A stretch of DNA of 64,000 bases from Nageia nagi (GCA_050084985.1 JBITNC010000001.1:111662001-111726000), one strand, 5' to 3'; shown: positions 48,630 to 60,752, numbered from the stretch's first letter. Numbers and translations: made by a program. Notes: generated by a model from the sequence alone, not told the origin.

Positions 48630-50200
48630 TTTTATCCCTCTTTGGATATGTAATGAAAAAGCATTGAAATTGCATAATTCAAAGAAGTTTAGAGAAGAGA
48701 AAAAGATTTTTAATAGTAAAGCAAATTTCTTTGTTTTTATTGATATGTCGAGTATGGTATGTTGCTTGCCCCCTTTTGGCCTTGGTTTCCTCTAGCTCAT
48801 GTTGCATTGGGTAAGCAAGCAAAAAATAGGGTTCCCTCTATGAGGTGAGCTGTTGATGGCAATCCTACTCACTCAAATAATACCTGTAGAACAAAACAAC
48901 ATATACTCACATAGATCACAACCATGAAAGAATAAGAAATGAAAATAACAAGGATGAAATAAATATAATATGTAGTGTATCACCATGGTCAATGCGACTC
49001 ATAATGAAATAGGCTATGATACATAGACTATTGTGATAGATAACTCATAGTCTATGAAGAGCAAGTGCATGGATTCTTTGTAATGCTCTAGGCTTGCAAT
49101 ATCCATGATTTATAGACTACTATGATAGATAACTCATATTCTATAAATGTCCATTTAGTGACTCATAATGGTGATGTAATGTAATAATACAATATTTTCT
49201 TATAGAAAGACCATGGCTATGAAATAATGTCAGTATATTAATGAATCAGTATATTCAATTTTTATCAATGTACCATATATTCAGTTATTCATTGACCTTT
49301 CATTTGCATGAATTTTCAATGTAGATCCACATTGCTAGCATCATGGTATGCATAAAATTTTATGATCATGTTTTCTACAATATTGATCCTTAACCATAAA
49401 ACCACTCATGTTTATGAAGAAATCATATAAATGGATGAATATTCAATAAAGTTTACAACATGCTCCAATTACAAAATATTTATAGCAGTTACATGCTGTT
49501 AGCGGCATGAGATTTTTCATTTCAAGTGCAAAAATTTGAAAGATATTCAATTGGCAAACATTTATATCATATTGCTTCAATTTATAAAGAATGTAATAGT
49601 TCAATTTATCATAAAATTTTCAAATAAATTATTTGATAGAAATATTTGTCAACATTTGCAATTTATTTTTGCAATCTATATAATATTCCAATAATCATAT
49701 CTATAAATCATAAACAATATATAAGCCTTGAAATTATTTGAAAGATCATGCAATTTTGCAATCCTCATGCCGTTGGTAGAGTAAAAAAGGATACTATATT
49801 TTTCAAAATCAAAAGTGCATTCAATTGATAGTGAAATATGTATTTTCAATTGATAATGAAATGCAAGCAATAAGTAAATTTGAATATGAAAAATTAAAGT
49901 ACAATTTAAATATAATGAAACTTTATCAATAAAAAATAATTATATATAGCAACTTTATGAGTGCACTGATCATTCAATAAAATGTATTACAACAATAATT
50001 GAAATAACACATTTATAATTTTTGCTAATTTAGTATATTCCACATCGTTGATGGTGTACATTTAATATGAATAATTTTAAATAATGTAAATATCATAGTT
50101 CCTAATCATAGATGAATGTTAGGAAATGAAAGAGGCATGTATGCACTATTTTAGACCATTTTGCCCTAAATGTACATTTAACTCAAAGAAGCGGACATCA
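48630..50200 (-). other. 3' internal sequence of the gypsy element, no recognisable protein
   Basis: It begins with the polypurine tract and matches 38841-39800 in patches over several hundred bases. The rest is AT-rich. E2 inserted at its right end. Confidence 0.55.
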
Positions 50201-50205
50201 TTAGC
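50201..50205. other. Target-site duplication of E2, left copy
   Basis: ttagc immediately left of E2, identical to 59676-59680. Confidence 0.93.
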
Positions 50206-50708
50206 TGATGGAATTAGCCTAGATCTAATTCCCAAGGTCCAAGACTATAGAAAGCTCAATCACATTCAACATGCAACATCTACAAGCTACCAACACATTC
50301 ACACAATATGACACCAATATAATGTGGTTCCTCCCTTCTTGGGAGTACATCCACAACTAGTTCTCTATTCTCGATCTATGCCTCTCTTACAACTATTCTC
50401 TTGCTCTGTCCTACACAACCTAGTAGAGTAATCTTACTCCAAAACTTAGATGTGTTTACAAGAGGAGAGGCCCTCTATTTATAGCTTGAGAGCACCTCCC
50501 TAACCTCCCTTTAACCCAAGGGTAAGGTTAGGGTTACAATAAATATGTGACCTAACTTTAACCTACCAACTAACCCCATGGTTAGGTCAAAGTCCACACA
50601 TAATAAAGAATTCAATTAATCCCTTAAGGTATCTACATATCCTTTAAGTGATTAATTGAACTTACAAGGAGTTTAGATATTCACAATATTTCATTACAAA
50701 TTCTAACA
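50206..50708 (-). repeat. 3' LTR of E2 (503 bp)
   Basis: The + strand reads TGATGGAATTAGCC to ...AATTCTAACA. The same TATA block as E1 appears as ctctatttatagc near 50472-50484. Confidence 0.95.
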
Positions 50709-50717
50709 CTCCCCCTT
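50709..50717 (-). promoter_or_regulatory. Polypurine tract of E2
   Basis: aagggggag on the minus strand, directly before the 3' LTR. Identical to E1 and E3. Confidence 0.9.
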
Positions 50718-51190
50718 AATGCAATATTGGGATAGAGCGTAGAAGAAAGAAGAGAGAGAGTAAGAGAGAGTTCTCCTCCATAGAGATACAAGTGGAGATG
50801 AGAACATTTACATATTTGAGAATCTTTTTGAGAACTAGTATGAGACTCACTACATTACCATTTGAAAAAATGGTTTACAATACAATCATTAACCACAACT
50901 GGTTTCACTGTACATAGTAGTCGATCAACTTTAAGCTAACATGTGAGTCTCCATGAGCTTGCTTTCACAAGGTGAGTAACCTACATTTTTGAAGAAGATC
51001 CTGCATGCTACAAGCAACTCATGAACAAAATCAGTTAGATGCATCATATATTCAAATAAGAGAATCAAATAATGCTATCTTATAAATAACTAATTAATGG
51101 TGCACTATAAGTCATCACGGAGATGCCAAGCCATCACTCATAGTCACCTGTTGTATATAGACATGTGTTGATTATTAATAGAGCATAAAA
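50718..51190 (-). other. E2 3' UTR between hairpin array and polypurine tract
   Basis: Non-coding, nearly identical to 60762-61235 of E3. Confidence 0.7.
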
Positions 51191-51194
51191 ATTT

Positions 51195-51655
51195 TACAAC
51201 GAGTTTCTCATGCAGAGCAAACTCACCACAGAGGTATAGAATGTACAAGTTCGTCACGCAGAGTGAACTTACCATAGAGGTATATTAATTATATGTTCAA
51301 ATATTGTACAATGAGTTTCTCACGTAGAGCAAACTCACCATGGAGGTATAGAGCATAAAAAATTGTACAACGAGTTTCTCATGCAGAGCAAACTCACCAC
51401 GGAGGTATAGAATGTACAACAAGTTCATCACGCAGAGCAAACTTACCATAGAGGTATATTAATTATATGCTCAAAAATTGTACAATGAGTTTCTCACGCA
51501 GAGCAAACTCACCACGAAGGTATAAATATGTACAACAAGTTTGTCATGCAGAGCAAACTTACCACGAAGGTATAAAATAATCAACACTCTATAACAACAA
51601 TTGTACAACAAGTTTGTCATGCAAAGCAAACTTACCACGGAGGTCTAGAATGTAC
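51195..51655 (-). repeat. 3' UTR hairpin array of E2, eight units
   Basis: Eight units with cores of 24 bases in which the outer stem is gagttt/aaactc, aagttt/aaactt or aagttc/gaactt, so that base changes on one side are often matched on the other. An inner CTC/GAG pair surrounds the loop TGCAT or TACGT. Units are joined by spacers carrying 'ggaggtata' and either short or 'ttaattatatgctcaaaa'-type linkers. Confidence 0.88.
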
Positions 51656-51702
51656 AATCAAAAAGACCTCTTAGAGGTGAAGTTGTCATCATTAACAAAG
51701 GT

Positions 51703-54700
51703 TCAAACTTCACTCCCCCTTGAGGGCAACTTCACCAACCCGAGAGAATCCCTAAGCTTGCTGAACTGAGCTTCAAGAAGGGGCTTGGTGAATAGATCAA
51801 CAGAGTTTTCAGTAGATGGACAATACTCCAAGTGTATGATGTCATCTAGAACCTTCTCCCTGATAAAATGGGCTTGGATTTCCACATGTTTGGTTCTTTG
51901 ATGGAACATAGGATTCTTAGCCAAAGAGATAGCCGATTGATTGTCTGAAGAAATAAGAGATGGGCCATTTTGCTTATACCCAATTTCATTCAGAAGATGT
52001 CTTAGCCAAATAGCTTTTTGGGCGGCAATAGACATGGCTCGATATTCAGCTTCAGTGGTAGAAAGAGTCACAGTAGGTTGCTTCTTGGAAGCCCAAGAGA
52101 TAGCACCTGAACTAATGCTGAACACATATGCAGAGGTTGATTTTCTCTCATCTCTATCTCCCCCATAATCAGAATCTGAGAACCCTGAGAGAATAATTGA
52201 GGGCACTTTGGAATACTTAAGAGCAAGATCCTTTATCCCGTCCACATACCTCAAGATTTGCTTCATAGCATTGAGGTGTTCAACATATGGTTTTTGCATG
52301 AATCGTGCCATCAGATTCACTGCAAAGGTAATATCAGGATGAGAGATAGTCAGATACAGAAGACTACCGATCAATTACCTATAAGCTGTAGCATTAACCA
52401 ACTGAGAATCTAAGCTCAGTGATACAATGATTCCAGGAGAAATAGGTATTGCAGCGTATCTACACTCCTCCATTCCAAACTTTTGCAAGACGTCTGATAT
52501 ATACTTAGATTGACTAAGATAAGTACAATCTTTGTGTTGGTATACTTGCACTCCAAGATAGTAATGCAATAGACCTAGATTAGTCATTTCAAATGTTGCC
52601 TTTAGTTTGGATATGCACTCTTGGATGATTTCAATATTATTATCAGTTATGAGAAGATCATCCACATAAAGGAGAATTAAGACCACATCTTTTCCTTGAT
52701 TGAGTACATAGAGATCTGAGTCAGAGAAGCACTTGGAAAAACCAATATCTGCAAAGAATCCTAAAATTTTTTTGTACCATGCTCTAGGTGCTTGTTTAAG
52801 TCCATACAAAGACTTCTTTAGTTTGCACACAAGAGACTCTTTTCCTTCTGGAATAAATCCTTCTAGTTGATTCATGTAGATTTCTACATCTAAGTCACCA
52901 TTGAGAAATGCACTCTTAACATCAAGTTGGAAAACTTTCCATCCCTGAGTTGCAGAAAGAGCAAGGATTATCCTAATAGTAGGCATTTTGGCCACAGGAG
53001 CAAAGGTTTCCTCATAATCAATACCATATTTCTGAGTGAATCCTTTGGCCACTAACCTTGCTTTGTATTTTTCAACTTCTCCATCAGAATTGTACTTGAC
53101 CTTGTAAATCCATTTATTTCCAATCACATTTTTCTCATTGGGATAAGGAACCAAATCCCAAGTTTCATTTTTCATGAGTGCCTCGTACTCAACTTTCATA
53201 GCTTCCATCCAACACTCTTGCTTGGAAGCTTCTTTGAATGTTGATGGCTCATTCATATTATCAATTTTGGGAAATAAGGATTTATTCAAGGTCATACTTC
53301 TTGTAATTCTCTGAGCTAGAGAATTTTGCTCTTATGGTATCTTCCCTACATGATCATCCAACCAGTTAGGTGCAGGCGTAGAATCATCTGAATCAGACAC
53401 CTCAGCATGAGAAGTCGTATCCTCAAGAAGTTCATTGAACTTGACATCCCTAGAAATAAAGACTATTTTATGGGATGAGGAGTAGAGCCTGTAACCTCTA
53501 TGCTGATTATCATACCCCACAAAGATGCATTTTTCTGATCTTTTGTCTAGCTTCTTTCTTTTCTCTGAGGTAATGAAGGCAAATGCATCACATCCAAAGA
53601 CCCTGAAGTGTGAGATGTTAGGTTTCTTTCCTGTCCATGCTTCATATGAAGTTTTTCCTTCAACTACTTTAGTAGGACACCTATTAAGGGTGTGAATAGT
53701 AGTGTGAACAGCTTCTTCCCATAAGAAACTAGGAAGGTTACCCAACATGCATCTTTCCATTTCCATAATGGTGCGATTCTTTCTTTCAGCAACTCCATTT
53801 TGCTGAAGGGTGTAAGGGATTGTGAATTGTTGCTTGATCCCATGTTTAGCACAATAGTCGTTAAACTCATTGCTATTATATTCACCCCATTGTCAGATCT
53901 CAGCATTTTGATCTTAAAATTAGTTTGATTTTCAACAAGTGCTTTGAAGTCTTTAAATCAATCAAAAGTTTGATCCTTGTGCTCAAGTAGATAACCAAAT
54001 GTCATCCTACTGAAGTCATCAATGAAGGTCAGAACATAAGAAGCTCTCCCTAGAGACTTAGTTTGAAATGGACCCATCAAATCTGAATGCACAAGCTGAA
54101 GAGGATGAGTAGCCCAAGTTGCCTTATCCTTTTCAAACTTTTTCCTATTCATCTTTCCAAGAATGCACCTTTCACAAAGACCAATTGTGGGTGAAATATT
54201 AGGTAAACCTTCCACAAGTTCTTGATTTTTCATATCTTGAATACTCTTGTGGTTAAGGTGCCCTAATCATTGATGCCAAAGATTACCTTTTGAACACACA
54301 TTTGTAGCAAGACAAATATTTGAAGGTACTTGATCCACAATATAAAGGTCATTCTTTACTGATCCTTTCATCAAAGTGGCAAGTCCTTTCTTAACACACC
54401 AAGAGTGCGAGGTAAACTCAAATGAGCATCCTATCCTTGTAATCTGAATTACAAAGATAAGATTCATCCTTAGCTTAGGCACATAAAAGACATTATCAAG
54501 CACCTTTCCATGAATCTTCACATTCCCTATTCCTTGAACATCAAGAACTGTATTATCACCTAACATAACTCCATCCTTGTTGTACTTATGAAAATTTTCA
54601 AACTTATCCTTTTCATAACACATGTGATTAGTGCATCCTAAATCAATAATCCAATCATTTGAAATAGTTTGAGTCATTGAGTAGTAGGCAATAGAAGCAG

Positions 54701-55598
54701 CATGCTTGTTCTTCTTTTTATTATTGAAATTTCTCACATTTGCATTTCCCTTTCCTTTTTGAGCAAATTTCTTTTTGTGACAATCATACTCTTTGTACCC
54801 AAAGATGCCACAGAAGTTACAATTCCCATCAAACTTTTCCTGCGGTGTTGGTTTGCTTGATCCAACTTTGTCATTCCTTTGCTTGAAGTTACTGTGCTTC
54901 CTGATGGTAGATGAGGATTTGTTATCTTTGAATTTATAATGTTTGAACATCTTCTTGAAAGGAGTTTTGGTTGCTCCTAGAGCAATGCTATTATCCTTTG
55001 GAGAAATGTTCAACATTTTCTTGTTCAAAGTTTCCTCATGCTTCAGAAGGAGTCTAGAAAGATTGTCAAGGGAGATAACATCTTCTTCATCATCGACCCT
55101 AGTCTCCATAACTATGACAAAGTTACTGAACTTTGTAGAGAGGCTTTGAAGAATAATGAATACCATGAACTCATTATTGATCCAATTGCACCCACAGCCA
55201 ACCAGTTGTGTCCTGAAGTCAATGATTTTGTTCCAGTAGATTGAGGCACTTTCATCTTCTCCTTGACGATACTGTAACAACTTTTGTAGAATGGTGAACC
55301 TTCTTGAAAATTTAGATCCAAGGTAAATTTTCTTTAGTCTATCCCAAGCTTCTTTTGCTGATGTCGAGAAAGAAATCATGAGAAGGATGTCATTTGAAAC
55401 TACACGATAGATCATTGAGGTTACTAACTCATTCTTTGAGTTATAAATTTCAAGGGCCTTCTTATCTATAGGAGCAACTAGATCTTCATTTACTGTCTGC
55501 CATAGCTTTCTTACCTGTAACTCAGCTCTCATACGAGATTCCCATATGCCGTAGTTGGAACCATCGAGTATGTGCTTGGGTATGAAGGTTTCAACCAT
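51703..55598 (-). pseudogene. Ty1/copia gag-pol polyprotein of E2
   Basis: It starts at ATG 55598 (MVETFIPKHILDG), a few bases after an AG splice-acceptor-like site, and ends at 51703. Gag with its CX2CX4HX4C knuckle (CNFCGIFGYKEYDC, the expected zinc His replaced by Tyr) and the protease region lie in an open run to 54267; the protease motif here reads IDLGCTNHM, so the active-site Ser of DSG is replaced by Leu. Integrase, RT (YVDDLLITD) and RNase H follow. Disruptions are stops at 54267-54269, 53958-53960, 53332-53334 and 52375-52377, plus loss of one G in a G run near 53890 that shifts the frame. The His and Ser changes suggest this copy was already weak in cis. Confidence 0.95.
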
Positions 55599-56310
55599 TA
55601 TCTGTACAAAAAATAAATATGCAATAAGAATGCAAATTTTACAAGTTTTCATCTATACAAATCAAACATAAGTAACATGTCCCACATGTGCAAACTTATA
55701 ACCACGATCCGTAGAGGAATAATGTTGGGGTTTTTTCTTGTGTAGAATTAGGCCTTCACCTGGATGCCCGCAAGGTGGAGCCCAGGTACTACCAATCCTC
55801 AACCAGTTCACCTTGGTCAGTAATATACTCTCACAAGGAGAAGTACCAACTATTTTCCAAGGACCCGACGTATCTTGGACCGGCCATTTTAATTATCTTG
55901 ATTAAGGTTTTTAGTTTTCCTCCTAGGTTATCAGGATAATCCCTGAATGGATGTGCGAACATGTGGTATCACTACACACATGCCTGTCCACCTAATAGAG
56001 TTATGTCCAATCCAACAGAGGTCTTAGGGGCAATTAAGATAGACTTACCACCACTCAGTTCTTTAGACTAAAAGGGCTCTAGTCTGCCCTATCCTCACCT
56101 TGTGGCTCCCCAAACAAGTCATGTTATGGAAGAATACGTGCGGATGTGTTCATTTTAGGGGTTACTTTTCAATATTTGCGTTTTTGCAAGTATAAGCAAA
56201 TTGTGCAAAAATATAAAGTAAAGTAAAATTGCATCATCCACACGAGCTTTGAAAAACCTTAAAAAGTCCAATGGGTTTTGTACTAACCCCTAAAGGACTT
56301 TTACATTTTA
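55599..56310 (-). promoter_or_regulatory. Conserved pre-gag block of E2
   Basis: Aligns with 20010-20759 of E1. It contains the GTG|GTAAGT donor-like site (intron side from 56048) and the TGTACAG acceptor-like site (ending 55602). Confidence 0.6.
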
Positions 56311-56420
56311 TATATTTTGCTCAATATATTCAAGTACTTAATGAATTAAAAAAGAACTAAGTCCTACTTAGCATTTAATTCATAACATGCGTTATTCCAT
56401 GACTTTAAAAAAAATTAAGT

Positions 56421-56595
56421 AATCATGCATTATTTAACTTAAAAATTTAAGTCCTAAGTATGTTTTATTCTTCAAACAAGATAAAGATACATGCATCATA
56501 AGTCTAGAATCATGCATTTTTTTAACTTAAAAATTTAAGTCCTAAGCATGTTTTATTCTTCAAACAAGATAAAGATACATGCATCATAAGTCTAG
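56421..56595 (-). repeat. 87-bp tandem duplication in E2 leader
   Basis: Two near-identical copies (56421-56507 and 56508-56595) share tttattcttcaaacaagat and catgcatcataagtctag. E1 has a different duplication in the corresponding area. Confidence 0.85.
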
Positions 56596-58329
56596 CATGC
56601 AAGATCTAGATAAAATTTAAGTAAAAATTATACCAATTCTCCCCTTTTCACTTAAAGTTTTATCCCTAAAAAATTGTATGCTAAGACTTGTCTTACAAGT
56701 ATGTATTTTAAGTAAAAACATTTTCCTTTATTTACTTAAAAAAATAGCATGCTTAGACTAAATTACTATGCTTAGACTAAGTAATTTAAACATGCAATTT
56801 TGAGTAGAATATTAGAAATATTCTAAGTACTCCTAAGTGCATTTAATGGGAGCAATTTGTCTTGTAAGCAAGTAAGTAAAAAAATTTAAATGCCTAAGAG
56901 GTATATGTGTGCAAGTTGTAATAGGAGACCTATACCCCTATTTTTAATGCACTTTAATGCTTCTTTTACTTCAAGCACTCTAAAATACTTCAAGTCAAAA
57001 AAAATAAATGCATATAGGTAAAGTAGTGATGGCAACCCTTCCCTTACCAAGAAGGAGTATACGTTGCCTCTTGGGAGTAGTCAACAAAAAATTAATGCTC
57101 AAGGGGTTTGGTTGGGTTCTTAAGACTTAGGTGGTGAAAAAAAAATCCAATCCCCTTTCTAGTTGATAAAACAAAAATTAAATGCATGTTTATACTTAAA
57201 AAAATGACCCCCCCCCCCTTTTTCTTCTACCAAGAAGAGCATGTTGCTTGTGGAGGAGCATAGAAGGTAGCCTCCTTTTTGGAAACCTTTTACCCAAGGT
57301 TTGACTTCATAATTAATACTTGCATTTATTTCAATTGTAAGGAGAAGCTAAAAACTTTGAATGGACTAATGCTAGGGAGAAGGTTAAACGGTTAGGGAGG
57401 AGGAAGCAGGTTATGGTGTTGGAGATGAGAGCTGGACCATGACTGTGGACAGCCACGGGGGTCATAACAGGGCTAGCAATTGGTGATGATACAGTAAATC
57501 TTTTTAGAACTTGATAACCTGAGCTCCATATCAAATGGGTTCTGCTAAAGAAGAGCTTGTGATCGTAGTCATCATAGGAGGTGGAAACATTATCATTATT
57601 TATTGTTAGAATCTATGAATAATGTGTATTTGTAATCAAGGTGTGGGTAGAAGGCTGGCATGCGGGGCGACCAAGCTAGGCACATGATGGTGCGCATGTG
57701 AGGGAGGAGGGAAGGTGTGGAATAAAAAAAATTGGATGCCATTACCCATCTTGACAGGATTAGTTACTGTAATTGACAAAAAATGGCTACCCCATTTCCA
57801 AATGTATCGTTGATTGGCAACATAAACCAAGGTGGGAATATTGGATCTCAAGGAATCATCACAAGGATGATCAGAGGGGGGAGCATCAACGACTATCTAG
57901 CAGAGCCTAGAGTTACCAAGTTTTGCCTAGATCATGTACCATGCACAATGCCATGTAGCTCTTGAGAACACAAGAGCCATCATTTCCACCTGTCCGGTAC
58001 ATGGAGGCCCAATTACTATTTGCATAACAACGTCCATGACCTCGTAACTTGTAGATTCTTCTGTGAGCCCTTGATCGTCGATTGCATACAGTGATATGAT
58101 GATGCACTTCAAATTTATTAGAGTCCAATCCAAGCTAAGGAATTTCTAATCCTTCATCCTCCATGGTTTCCAAGTATCAGCCAGCATGGAAATTCTCCAC
58201 GCCAAGATCCTCATCCCAAAGAAAAAATGTAATTGCATTCAGTAACTATTTACAGACCCTTCATGTGTAGGAGGAGGTAGAGGCTGCATGCGTGGAGGTG
58301 GAGGTAGGCAGGAGAAAGGTGTGTGATCT
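56596..58329 (-). other. E2 leader, middle part
   Basis: AT-rich to about 57330, then GC-richer to 58330. Several short open frames overlap on both strands at 57780-58130 without a recognisable product. This may be further captured host sequence. Confidence 0.45.
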
Positions 58330-58660
58330 ACACCACATGAAACAAGTCACGGGTAAACACTTCATGGAGGCTATGTCTACGATCAGTGCAGGCCATGAAA
58401 CTATGACTGTGCGGAGCCTTGCAACATATCCGTAGTTTGCATAGTTCGTGCGAAGTCATCCAACATTTCGCATGTGCAAGATAGTCCATGAGATGTTGTC
58501 TGCACTTCCCTTTCAACATTCATCATTGTTGGTGCATATCCTATGATCAAGACATGCCATGAAACGGTGGCTACACCTTACAGCGTTGCAAACAATTTGA
58601 GGAGCCGTGCAATGAGATGGCATCTTGATGAGGCATTTTGTCAAACAATTTGTGTGCCTT
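58330..58660 (-). pseudogene. Captured PPR gene fragment in the E2 leader
   Basis: On the element's sense strand, with small frame changes, it reads KLFDKMPHQDAISLH (about 58655-58610), ISWTILHMRNVG (about 58497-58460) and VIVSWPALIVDIASM (about 58405-58362). The 95-150-bp spacing and the LFDKMP/SW.A.I pattern are those of plant PPR repeats. No frame is intact. It occupies the same compartment as the PPR block in E1 but is not obviously the same fragment. Confidence 0.7.
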
Positions 58661-59157
58661 CCCAATGAACTGTTTTATTTGTTCCCTCAAAAAGTTTATA
58701 TTTTTTTTTGATTTTTATATGAAAAATATTGTAAATATTTCAAAAACTTTGTAAATAAAGTCCTCTACTTTATTTCAACAATAACATATATAAAAACTTG
58801 CACCCTTTTTTTTGATATTTTTTCACAAAAGACTATTGTAAAAAACTTTTCAATAAGATGCTATCATAATATATTTTGGCTCAAAAGAAAGCATTTTCTT
58901 TATACATTAAAAATAGATTACTAACATAAAATATTGTTAGTAAGAAGAGAGTAGCAAAAATATATTATGGTATTTGAAGTTATTTTTGCTAAGACATTGA
59001 GCTAGCATAATCATACAAAAAATTAGTATCATAATGAACTTAGTTAAAGAAGGATAGAAGGTTATACCTTTGCAAACCTTTTACCTCACAATGAATATTA
59101 GGATTAAGATCTCCAAATTTGATAAGGATGAAGAACCTCCAAAAAATAGAAGAAGAA

Positions 59158-59170
59158 GCTCTAGATACCA
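59158..59170 (-). promoter_or_regulatory. Primer binding site of E2
   Basis: tggtatctagagc on the minus strand, two bases after the 5' LTR. It differs from E1 (tggtatcagagcc) by an inserted base, so pairing with the initiator tRNA would be shortened. Confidence 0.8.
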
Positions 59171-59172
59171 CT

Positions 59173-59675
59173 TGATGGAATTAGCCTAGATCTAATTCCC
59201 AAGGTCCAAGACTATAGAAAGCTCAATCACATTCAACATGCAACATCTACAAGCTACCAACACATTCACACAATATGACACCAATATAATGTGGTTCCTC
59301 CCTCCTTGGGAGTACATCCACAACTAGTTCTCTATTCTCAATCTATGCCTCTCTTACAACTATTCTCTTGCTCTCTCCTACACAACCTAGTAGAGTAATC
59401 TTACTCCAAAACTTAGATGTGTTTACAAGAAGAGAGGCCTTCTATTTATAGCTTGAGAGCACCTCCCTAACCTCCCTTTAACCTAAGGGTAAGGTTAGGG
59501 TTACAATAAATGTGTGACCTAACTTTAACCTACCAACTAACCCCATGGTTAGGTCAAAGTCCACACATAATAAAGAATTCAATTAATCCCTTAAGGTATC
59601 TACATATCCTTTAAGTGATTAATTGAACTTACAAGGAGTTTAGATATTCACAATATTTCATTACAAATTCTAACA
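59173..59675 (-). repeat. 5' LTR of E2 (503 bp)
   Basis: Same ends and length as 50206-50708. About seven substitutions between the two. Confidence 0.95.
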
Positions 59676-59680
59676 TTAGC
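59676..59680. other. Target-site duplication of E2, right copy
   Basis: ttagc immediately right of E2, identical to 50201-50205. Confidence 0.93.
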
Positions 59681-60258
59681 AACATAAAAGTAGCATTAAA
59701 AGTTTTTGAAAAAGAAATGGTAAGCATTTAAAATAATTTAATACATAATAAACATACAAAAAAATGGTTTTAGACACTTATAAGGGAAAAAGATGATGCC
59801 TTAGGGTTTGGTTTGTAATTTGAAAATTATATAAGAAATTTTAAAATTAAAAATTCATTTTGACTTTTACTTTTTCTAGTCTAAGTGATCTAACTTTTGT
59901 TTGACTTGGAGAAGCCTTATTAATGTGTTGACCCACCTTCTAGCCATTTGTTATTGGGTCTTGACATTTTAAACTTTGCTAGATGTCATTTTTACTTACC
60001 TGCCATCATTTTCCTTCCTTGGTCATTGCTTCCTCTTATCTCTTGATGGAGGATGACGCATGGAAGGCATTTGGTCATTCCATTATTGGCCGAAGGGACC
60101 ATATAGTGGAGTATCTTTGCTCCCTTACATATGATCATGCAAGATGACTTGATTGCACAAATAGAGATGGTGAACCATACCTCATAAATTTGGAAATACT
60201 TCCAAATAGACCATAGTGAAAGATGAAAGTGATGGATTGTGGTTGTTCTAGTACAAAG
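59681..60258. other. Host sequence between E2 and E3
   Basis: 578 bp past the E2 target-site copy. No gene recognised; the minus-strand open stretch at 59992-60288 has no family I know and runs into the E3 LTR. E3 interrupts it at 60259, with caaag as the candidate left target-site copy (60254-60258). Confidence 0.5.
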
Positions 60259-60752
60259 TGATGGAATTAGCCTAGATCTAATTCTCAAGGTCCAAGACTA
60301 GGAAGCTAAATCATTCATCATCTACAATTCTAAGAACATCATTCACACAATATGACACCAATATAATGTGGTTCCTCCCTCCTTGGGAGTACATCCACAA
60401 CTAGTTCTCTATTCTCAATCTATGCCTCTCTTACAACTATTCTCTTGCTCTCTCCTACACAACCTAGTAGAGTAATCTTACTCCAAAACTTAGATATATT
60501 TACAAGAGGAGAGGCCCTCTATTTATAGCTTGAGAGCACCTTCTTAACCTCCCTTTAACCCAAGGGTAAGGTTAGGGTTACAATAAATGTGTGACCTAAC
60601 TTTAACCTACCAACTAACCCCATGGTTAGGTCAAAGTCCACACATAATAAAGAATTCATCTAATCCCTTAAGGTATCTACATATCCTTTAAGTGATTAAT
60701 TGAACTTACAAGGAGTTTAGATATTCACAATATTTCATTACAAATTCTAACA
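60259..60752 (-). repeat. 3' LTR of E3 (494 bp)
   Basis: It shares the ends of the E2 LTR. It is shorter because of a small rearranged stretch near 60300-60345. Confidence 0.94.

Larger units (their letters stand above)
55602..59084 (-). other. Candidate leader intron of E2
   Basis: The distal donor GAG|GTAAAAGG (intron from 59084) and the acceptor ttttttgtacag (to 55602) sit at the same relative places as in E1. The proximal donor at 56048 would give a 447-base intron instead. Splicing is inferred only from sequence. Confidence 0.45.
50206..59675 (-). mobile_element. E2: complete Ty1/copia retrotransposon, nearly intact gag-pol
   Basis: A 9470-bp element on the minus strand with 503-bp LTRs that differ at about seven positions (about 1.4 percent), an exact 5-bp target-site duplication, PBS, leader of about 3.6 kb, gag-pol, eight-unit hairpin array and polypurine tract. 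It belongs to the same family as E1 and is closer still to E3 in LTR and 3' UTR. Gag-pol has only four stops and one single-base frameshift, making it the best preserved copy here. Confidence 0.96.

Noticed and set aside
51195-51655. Regularly spaced repeats considered as a CRISPR-like array
   Set aside because: Spacers are themselves repeated and of two lengths, the setting is a plant retrotransposon 3' UTR, and no cas genes exist.
55038-55321. Open frames on both strands inside the E2 gag
   Set aside because: They are shadows of the gag frame (minus strand), which has the zinc knuckle and the family start.
57783-58133. Possible second captured gene in the E2 leader
   Set aside because: Frames on both strands are open but none shows a motif I recognise, so I do not call a gene.
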